Shown: one piece after another, positions 58,972 to 64,000 of the stretch
Layout: each line of letters starts with the position of its first letter
Position numbering within the stretch: the first letter of the stretch is position 1
Source: Levilactobacillus cerevisiae
GTDB taxonomy: Bacteria; Bacillota; Bacilli; Lactobacillales; Lactobacillaceae
Assembly (NCBI RefSeq): GCF_003946245.1
Contig: NZ_RHNN01000002.1
Coordinates: 1-64,000, forward strand
Reading direction: 5' to 3'
Length of the DNA: 64,000 nt
The notes under the pieces: model-generated
The model's database searches: none
The model's input: only the letters and a program-made list of their open reading frames with translations
Told to the model about the DNA's origin: nothing
Translations under genes and position numbers: made by a program

Positions 58972-59325
58972 GAGGAAAACCTCCAATTGTAAGTTTGCTT
59001 TTAGTTGGTGTCAGTCAAAAGTGAAATACAGGATAGCAGCTCTCTCTGAAGCAGATGCCTTATCCTTATAACGTATAATAGCCGCTTTCGGCCAGGGGTG
59101 CACTGGGGTTTTCCTGAACTTTTACTGATAAATTCTCAGATAAGGAGATAGTGGCAAATGAATCACCGGTGACTAGCGGTTTGGATGCCGTGGAAGTTTA
59201 TCAATGTCATGGCAACGACAGGCAGCGGGTTCCGCTTAACACTGCTAACCAAACAATCCAAGCCCGGGATTCTTCGGTTAGCACCGTTAATGCTCGCCAG
59301 CTAACCGCCTGTTGTCGCACTCTTT
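58972..59325. other. intergenic, doubtful 60-codon ORF
   Basis: AAGGAG (59141-59146) precedes a GTG at 59151 that opens 60 codons to 59333, but spacing is short, the product is featureless and it overlaps the convergent WxL gene's end. I leave it unannotated as a gene. TATAAT-like sequence stands near 59076. Confidence 0.3.
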
Positions 59326-60798
59326 TTAACTAGGTGCCACCGACAAGGTCCAGGTGACGACGCTCTGGTAGTCGCCCGCCGTGACCAGTGGTGCCTGGCC
59401 CAGCACGAGCTGGCTATTGCTGACGTCAAAGTCCTGGCCGTCGTAGTCGCTGGAGGTGTAAATCTTAGTGGCCTCGTTGTTGGTCGGCACGGTTTCGTCC
59501 AGGCGCGCGTTCGGGTCATAAATGTCGAGGTCGACCGTGCCCAAGTGGCCGTCCGTCCCATCGCCGTTCAGGGTGAAGGGGGCCACACTGGCCGTCAGCG
59601 TCCAATCACCACCGGTCTCCCGGCTATCGGTGACGGTCAGTTCACCATTGTTGTTGCCATCGTAGGCGCTACCGTTGGTGGTGACATCCATATTTTCCAG
59701 GGTCATTTCGCTCTGGTTCAAGGTCTCCACATCGATGTCGCCAAAATTGAAGTTCGGCACGGCTGTTAACGCCAGCAGGCCGCTCTTTTCAACGGTTAGG
59801 CGCGCGGCGTTGGTGTTGACGGTCTTGGTACTACCGTTGACCGTGTAACTCAGTTCGGCGTAGTAGGAAGTCCCGTTGTCGCCAGCCACCGTAGGATTAT
59901 TAATGGTATAGCTGGTATCCGTCGAGTTCAGTGCGGTCGTATTGCCGTCCGCATCGACCTGGTACCAATTTGCTACACTCACACCGTCTGGTAAATCATT
60001 CAGGGTAAACGTGGCCGCTTTGCCCTCGACCGTTGAAACGTCTTGTAGCCCCCCAATCGCAATTCTCACGGAGTCGCTGTGACCGTTGACGCTCCCGGTA
60101 ATGGTGACGATGCCGTGGTCGTTCGCGGTGCCACTGGTGTTGTCAGAGGCCACATCAGCGGCAATCACGTTCCCATATTCATCAACGTAGGCCAAATCCG
60201 GATTGCTACTGGTCCAGGTAATCGGGTCGGTCGCGGTGCTTGGCGTCAAATCGGCGTGAACCGTCGTAGCTTCGCCGTTATACAGGGCGTCTGAATCAGT
60301 CGTGACTTTAATGCCAGTCGCTGGCACCCGTTTTGGCAAGACGTCTACGGTCGCAATCCGTGACCACTCACTGTGGAAGAGGCCGACACCGGTAAAGTCA
60401 TATTCAACTTGAAAATAGATGGGCGTTTCCGTCGTGACGGTTGGCGCGGTGAAGGTAAACGTATTGCCGCTAGTGCCGACCGTGTTGTACGTGTCCCCGC
60501 CATCCGTGGACTCCCACCAGACTAATTTCCGACTGCCAAAGGGGTTCGTGATGGCTTCCAAAATGTTCCGGGTGCCCTTCGCGCTTAGCGTAACGGTTTG
60601 GCCCGAGAACGTGTTGGAATCGATGGGTTGTTGCGTGAAGCCACCGGCGAGGTTAATGCCCATGATGGACGAAGGGGGGGACGTCGGTGTCTGGGGCGCA
60701 CTAGCTGCCGCTTCGGCCGGCACACAGAAGCTGAGCCAAGCCAGGAAAGCCAGTAACCCCACGAGTCCAAATTTAAGTTGTCGTTGCCACTTGCGCAT
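59326..60798 (-). CDS. WxL-domain surface protein with Ig-like repeats
   Basis: 490 residues from ATG 60798. Signal peptide about 1-31 (AEAA-AS). Residues about 45-150 and 150-255 look like Ig-like domains; the second (TGIKVTTDSDALYNGEATTVHADLTP...ITWTSSN) is a Big_2 domain. The C-terminal WxL domain (about 345-490) has the paired motifs DWTLTAS and TWTLSV. WxL domains bind peptidoglycan non-covalently. It is the last gene of the minus-strand cluster WxL - DUF916/DUF3324 - WxL. Such clusters assemble protein complexes on the wall of plant-associated lactobacilli. Confidence 0.9.
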   Translation of the reverse strand: MRKWQRQLKFGLVGLLAFLAWLSFCVPAEAAASAPQTPTSPPSSIMGINLAGGFTQQPIDSNTFSGQTVTLSAKGTRNILEAITNPFGSRKLVWWESTDGGDTYNTVGTSGNTFTFTAPTVTTETPIYFQVEYDFTGVGLFHSEWSRIATVDVLPKRVPATGIKVTTDSDALYNGEATTVHADLTPSTATDPITWTSSNPDLAYVDEYGNVIAADVASDNTSGTANDHGIVTITGSVNGHSDSVRIAIGGLQDVSTVEGKAATFTLNDLPDGVSVANWYQVDADGNTTALNSTDTSYTINNPTVAGDNGTSYYAELSYTVNGSTKTVNTNAARLTVEKSGLLALTAVPNFNFGDIDVETLNQSEMTLENMDVTTNGSAYDGNNNGELTVTDSRETGGDWTLTASVAPFTLNGDGTDGHLGTVDLDIYDPNARLDETVPTNNEATKIYTSSDYDGQDFDVSNSQLVLGQAPLVTAGDYQSVVTWTLSVAPS

Positions 60799-60815
60799 CT
60801 CCAACACCCCCAAAC

Positions 60816-61919
60816 TCACACATCATTGTTTTGATCATGGTGATCATCTGTTTCATCGTTTGCATTATCATCAATTTCGTCTTCGTCTTCATCGTCGTCA
60901 CGGTTCCGCCGGGTGCCTAACCAGTAGGCTGCCAGCGCTAACAGGATGGCCAATAACAGGAAGAGTAAGAGCCACAGCCACCAGTAATTTGGCTGCTTGT
61001 CCGACTTAATCAGGGAATTGTGCTCGGCCGTTTGTGACCGGGTGAGGGTAAACGTGCCACTGAAGTTCCAAACCCGTTTACCACTGGTCACGTCGAGCTT
61101 GAGCGTGTATTTGCCGGCAGTGAGTTTTTTTCTACCCAGAGGAATGCTGTAATTGAACCAGCTGTTGGGCGCCATCGAGCCGTTCTTCAGCGACTTGGTG
61201 GCAATTTGTTTGCCCGTGCTGTTCTGCATGACTCGCGCGTTGATTTGCAGGTCACCGAACAGGGCGGGGGTCAGGTTGCGGATCTTGCCAAAGGCGACGG
61301 GCAAGGTGTCCGGTTGTTTCACGCCCACACCACCGAATTTCAAATCGGTGCGAAAGGTTTGACCGGTCCGGCACTGTAGCGCAACGGCGGTCACCTCGGC
61401 GTACCGATTGTTCAGGCGAAAGTCAGAGCCCGGTTCACGGTCGCCAGTTGCCGTGGGATCCGTCACAAATAAACCACCGAGGACTTCACCAGAGAAGCCG
61501 GTCGTTGGAATCACGGTGCGGAAGGTCACGGTTTTGCCTTGGCGTGGTGCCAGGCTCACACTGACGGATCCGCTGGTCATTTTTGTAAACGTGGTCTGCG
61601 CCGACGGATCCGTCCGATTCGACGGAATGTAGACGGCGTTGCCACTGTCAGAGGTCGTGGCGTTGACCGGAATCACCTGCAACGTCCGCCGCTTATTGCT
61701 GGGATTGGTCACGGATAACCGCAACGTCTGGGTTGTCCCTGGCGTGACTTTCAAGTCAAAGTAGCCGGCTTTTTTACTCAGCTGGTTTTTAGGTAGTAGG
61801 GGCGTCGCAGCGAAGTTCTTCGGCAGTTGCGCGGCACTGGCCATTGCGCCACTGCCACCTAAGACCCCGGCAAGTAGGACGCAGGCTACCAGCCAACCCA
61901 TTTTCCATTTAAATTTCAT
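60816..61919 (-). CDS. DUF916/DUF3324 WxL-complex protein
   Basis: 367 residues. Signal peptide about 1-30, DUF916 domain (YFDLKVTPGTTQTLRLSVTN, a peptidoglycan-binding module in known members), then DUF3324 (RYAEVTAVALQCRT...NLTPALFGDLQINARV; host-binding in known members). A membrane helix (about 310-334, WWLWLLLFLLLAILLALAAYW) is followed by an unusually acidic cytoplasmic tail of about 30 residues (D/E/N-rich). It sits 17 bp before the Ig-WxL gene and is cotranscribed with it. One C-terminal Cys-bearing segment (LQCRTGQTF) is unusual for a secreted protein. Confidence 0.92.
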   Translation of the reverse strand: MKFKWKMGWLVACVLLAGVLGGSGAMASAAQLPKNFAATPLLPKNQLSKKAGYFDLKVTPGTTQTLRLSVTNPSNKRRTLQVIPVNATTSDSGNAVYIPSNRTDPSAQTTFTKMTSGSVSVSLAPRQGKTVTFRTVIPTTGFSGEVLGGLFVTDPTATGDREPGSDFRLNNRYAEVTAVALQCRTGQTFRTDLKFGGVGVKQPDTLPVAFGKIRNLTPALFGDLQINARVMQNSTGKQIATKSLKNGSMAPNSWFNYSIPLGRKKLTAGKYTLKLDVTSGKRVWNFSGTFTLTRSQTAEHNSLIKSDKQPNYWWLWLLLFLLLAILLALAAYWLGTRRNRDDDEDEDEIDDNANDETDDHHDQNNDV

Positions 61920-62063
61920 ACTACTCAGCCCCCACTTTCACTTATTTTTGAGTCCGTTCACTACCAATGCAAATAACCCAAGTAATGGCCGCATTGGTGT
62001 GAGGAGTTCGTCATTTACTGGTTCAGCACATCAAGTGTCGACCAAGGCGGTTGGGCACCTTGG

Positions 62064-62105
62064 CCCGACCGTGGGGACTGACGTGATCAGTCGCTCACGG
62101 TCGGG
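62064..62105 (-). terminator. terminator of the 62137 WxL gene
   Basis: CCCGACCGTG (62064-62073) pairs perfectly with CACGGTCGGG (62096-62105), with GACTGA/TCAGTC inside. No U run, so partial read-through into the DUF916 gene is possible. Confidence 0.75.
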
Positions 62106-62136
62106 GAGATACCTAACCGCCGACGATGCTCACCCG

Positions 62137-62868
62137 TTATGTTGCGGGCGTCGTGGCTGCTGGGGCATTTTGCAAAGCCCAGTAGAGTGTGGCGTCGTAA
62201 GTGCCGGCGACAATGTTGGATTGCTTACCGATTGCCAAGTTGCTGCTGGCCGCGGTCGTGGCACTGTTCGTCCCTTGACCGGTGTTAGCAGCGGCATCCC
62301 AGAGCGTTTGGGGACTGGTGATCCAGCCGTTCGTTACCGTGGACTGAGTTAATTTCAAATCGTTAGGTACAGCCGTCGCGGTGTTATCCATCGTGCCGGT
62401 TGTCTGGTTCAGTGACAAGGTAGCGTCCGTAATGGTCGCCTTCGTGCTCGACGTAAATGGACTCATCCCAACGGTCAATGACCACCCGGAGTTGTCCCCC
62501 CGGAAGTCAGTCACGTTGAGGGCTCCCTCGTTGTTGCCGTCGTAAGCGGTTCCAGCGGTGGGTGCCCCAGTCGTGACGTTTAACGTCGTGGTCGGGCCAG
62601 TGGCGATATCCTTAACCGTCGTGCTGCCTAACATAATGTTGGGTACCTGGTTCAGGCTCAGCGCACCAGCCGTTACCGTAAATTCGGCGTCGCTAGTAGC
62701 TTGGGCATTGCCCGTGCTGTCCGCGACGTAGCCATCGGAAACGGTCGTCAGGTTACTGCTGGCGGTCCCAGGACCGGATGCCAGTGCAACTGCGGGGACC
62801 ATTGTCAATGCCACCAAGGCAACGGCCGCGGTGCCGGTTACACCGCGCATTAATTTCGTGATACGCAT
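62137..62868 (-). CDS. WxL-domain surface protein
   Basis: 243 residues from ATG 62868 (GGGAGGA 7 nt upstream; the longer ORF begins inside that site). Signal peptide about 1-31 (ALA-SG). Almost the whole mature protein is one WxL domain: AEFTVTAGALSLNQVPNIMLG, GSTTV, YDGNNEGALNVTDFRGDNSGWSLTV with the first WxL motif, and YWALQN with the second. First gene of the WxL/DUF916 cluster; DUF916 proteins help tether these proteins. Confidence 0.92.
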   Translation of the reverse strand: MRITKLMRGVTGTAAVALVALTMVPAVALASGPGTASSNLTTVSDGYVADSTGNAQATSDAEFTVTAGALSLNQVPNIMLGSTTVKDIATGPTTTLNVTTGAPTAGTAYDGNNEGALNVTDFRGDNSGWSLTVGMSPFTSSTKATITDATLSLNQTTGTMDNTATAVPNDLKLTQSTVTNGWITSPQTLWDAAANTGQGTNSATTAASSNLAIGKQSNIVAGTYDATLYWALQNAPAATTPAT

Positions 62869-63275
62869 AATATTTCCTCCCATCTGTTTGCTTCAGCTCA
62901 GGGGAACCCACATGGCCTGCGGTGAAATGGGTCACCGGTAAAAATAGGGGATGGCGCAAGTTTCGCCGCGTGGTATCAGCTAAGTTAAGTTGGCATTATC
63001 TGAAAAACCAAACAAAATCAATCAGCTATAAAAAGTTATCTATTTTGGTGGCAACTGTATGGTAGCAGTATTTCGTTAATGAGTGATATCCAAACACAAT
63101 GATTGCCTACGTGGCTGTCCTAACTGGTAACCGTGAACTTGTCTGGCTGGTGTTTTGGCAGATTTCGTCACCAGCGTTTATGGGCAGAAAAAATAAGCTC
63201 ACCAATCCCTTCGATTAGTAAGCTTATTTATGGTTGATCCGTTTACTTTGTGTTTGTGTTGTTGTCAGCGCCTCC
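62869..63275. other. intergenic upstream of the WxL cluster
   Basis: It should hold the promoter of the leftward WxL cluster (A/T-rich 62985-63085). A hairpin AAATAAGCTCACCAATCC...ATTAGTAAGCTTATTT-like lies near 63189-63232 (AATAAGCT/AGCTTATT), a possible terminator. No gene seen. Confidence 0.4.
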
Positions 63276-63447
63276 GGGCTGGTGAAAACTGGGCCGGAAC
63301 GCTGTGGGCGGGCGCCTGGAGCCTAAGGGCGGTCTCCAGGCTTACTTTGAGTCGCTGAAGTGCGCGTCTCAAAGATACCAATTGCCTAAGCGGCCAAGCC
63401 CTCGCCGCTAAGGCAATTCCCACGGCTTAGCCCATTTTCACCAGCCC
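63276..63447 (-). repeat. structured intergenic repeat, copy 12 (long-armed form)
   Basis: Arms GGGCTGGTGAAAA and TTTTCACCAGCCC (perfect 13 bp), continued by TGGGC/GCCCA. Hairpins: GCCTGGAG (63314-63321) with CTCCAGGC (63334-63341), CTTTGAG (63345-63351) with CTCAAAG (63368-63374), AATTGCCT (63380-63387) with AGGCAATT (63411-63418) extended by AGCGGC/GCCGCT. The shared core with copy 3 is CCGGAACGCTGTGGGCGGGC. Confidence 0.92.
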
Positions 63448-63523
63448 TGCGGCTGACACTGGTTCGGGACGGACGGCTCAACCACAGCGCTGTGGTGGTG
63501 TTTTTTTGGCAACAGAGTTGTGG
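63433..63523 (+). repeat. 91-bp direct repeat, first copy
   Basis: Starts inside the right arm of structured repeat copy 12 (CATTTTCACCAGCCC) and ends TTGTGG. It contains a terminator (ACCACAGCGCTGTGGT then GGTGTTTTTTT, 63481-63507). It is repeated at 63762-63852 with a few changes, exactly 329 bp on. Confidence 0.9.
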
Positions 63524-63619
63524 GAACGTGTGCCATTACCTCGGGGGTGGTGAAATCCGTGTTGGTCCGCTGTAGGTTGATACGTGGAGTCTAAACCGTT
63601 GTGGCATTCCGTTCCCGGC

Positions 63620-63705
63620 GGCGAGTCAAGGTGCCCTGCTGTGGGGCCGGCTCCAGCCTGAGGGGCGGTCTTCCACCTCGACACAGCTGGGCACCTTGAC
63701 TCGCC
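63620..63705 (-). repeat. structured intergenic repeat, copy 13 (compact)
   Basis: Arms GGCGAGTCAAGGTGCC (63620-63635) and GGCACCTTGACTCGCC (63690-63705), a perfect 16-bp inverted repeat. The inside holds CTGCTGTGGGGCCGGCTCC and TTCCACCTCGACACAGCTG, i.e. the two conserved edges of copies 10 and 11 with the middle hairpins deleted. Confidence 0.85.
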
Positions 63706-63754
63706 TCTGGTCACTTGACATGGATGTTCTCGGCTTCAATGGGTGGTAACTGTC

Positions 63755-63852
63755 GTTGGCTCATTTTCACCAGCCCTGCGGCTGACACTGGTTCGGGGCG
63801 GACGGCTCAACCACAATGCTGTGGTGGTATTTTTTGGCCACTGAGATTGTGG
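63755..63852 (+). repeat. 91-bp direct repeat, second copy, with solo repeat arm
   Basis: TTGGCTCATTTTCACC (63755-63770) followed by AGCCC is the right end of a long-armed structured repeat with no body attached. The 91-bp unit then continues (63762-63852) with its own terminator (CCACAATGCTGTGG, T run 63830-63835). Confidence 0.85.
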
Positions 63853-63894
63853 ACTGTACGACCATTTCAGCGGTGGGGTTGGGATTGCTCCAGC

Positions 63895-64000
63895 CTAAGC
63901 CTCATCCTCTAGCCGTTGCATTAGCGTGACGTCGTTTAAAATATCTTGAAGCGTAATCTTGGCCATTTTGGCCTCTGCCGCCGCTTGGATTTCGTTGTAG
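63895..64000 (-). CDS. 3' end of an unrecognised gene
   Basis: The last 34 codons of a minus-strand gene that starts beyond the window. It reads YNEIQAAAEAKMAKITLQDI then LNDVTLMQRLEDEA and TAG: a charged helical C terminus. No family can be assigned from this length. Confidence 0.6.
   Translation of the reverse strand, partial: YNEIQAAAEAKMAKITLQDILNDVTLMQRLEDEA

Noticed and set aside
59151-59333. 60-codon ORF with AAGGAG just upstream
   Set aside because: Spacing is too short, composition is featureless, and it runs into the convergent WxL gene.
1-64000. tRNA, rRNA, CRISPR arrays, prophage or complete insertion sequences
   Set aside because: None was recognisable by eye on either strand. 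The repeats are not evenly spaced short direct repeats, so they are not CRISPR.

Overview
The window looks like chromosome of a heterofermentative lactobacillus, most like Levilactobacillus or a relative. This is inferred from the mixed GC content (roughly half), a highly expressed-looking phosphoketolase (46090-48549), WxL/DUF916 surface-protein genes, a lactobacillal cinnamoyl esterase and many lactobacillus-type secreted proteins. I saw no rRNA, tRNA, CRISPR array, complete insertion sequence or prophage.

Layout. 1-5.98 kb: secreted proteins (two tandem coiled-coil paralogues), cyclopropane fatty acid synthase and a membrane-anchored TPR-like protein. 6-15 kb: two structured repeats, a ROK repressor, an AI-2E-family permease, gpmA, GNAT, a broken DUF3781 gene, a class I amidotransferase and a divergent TetR/MFS pair. 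15.5-28.6 kb: secreted proteins from three paralogous families, an HxlR/MFS pair, MerR plus a lipoprotein agmatine-deiminase-like enzyme, a cinnamoyl esterase and small lipoproteins. 28.8-35.4 kb: a Rossmann/Rrf2 operon with palindromic operators, diacetyl reductase, an AHL-lactonase-like hydrolase, a DJ-1-like protein with Ser for Cys, an orphan antitoxin, and a MarR/ABC-2 exporter unit with matching operators. 35.4-45.1 kb: an exosortase-G (XrtG) cluster (surface protein, XrtG, GT2 glycosyltransferase, PTPS-like protein, large membrane protein) flanked by two paralogues of an unrecognised ~500-residue family. The surface protein has lost its signal peptide through a fusion with a truncated SWIM zinc-finger gene. 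46-54.9 kb: phosphoketolase, an orphan Phd antitoxin with a yoeB remnant, a TetR/oxidoreductase pair, a 40-residue small protein between strong hairpins, a two-component system and GNAT. 55-64 kb: a GGDEF protein, an SGNH hydrolase, an orphan antitoxin, a three-gene WxL/DUF916 cluster, and the 3' end of an unrecognised gene.

The strongest unexplained signal is a family of intergenic elements of about 85-190 bp (thirteen copies, two of them internally deleted and one a short fragment, plus one solo arm). They lie on both strands and share a closing stem and a three-hairpin core. The stem sequences change between copies while pairing is kept, so what is conserved is nucleic-acid structure rather than protein. 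Most gene-free stretches longer than 400 bp in the right half of the window hold at least one copy.
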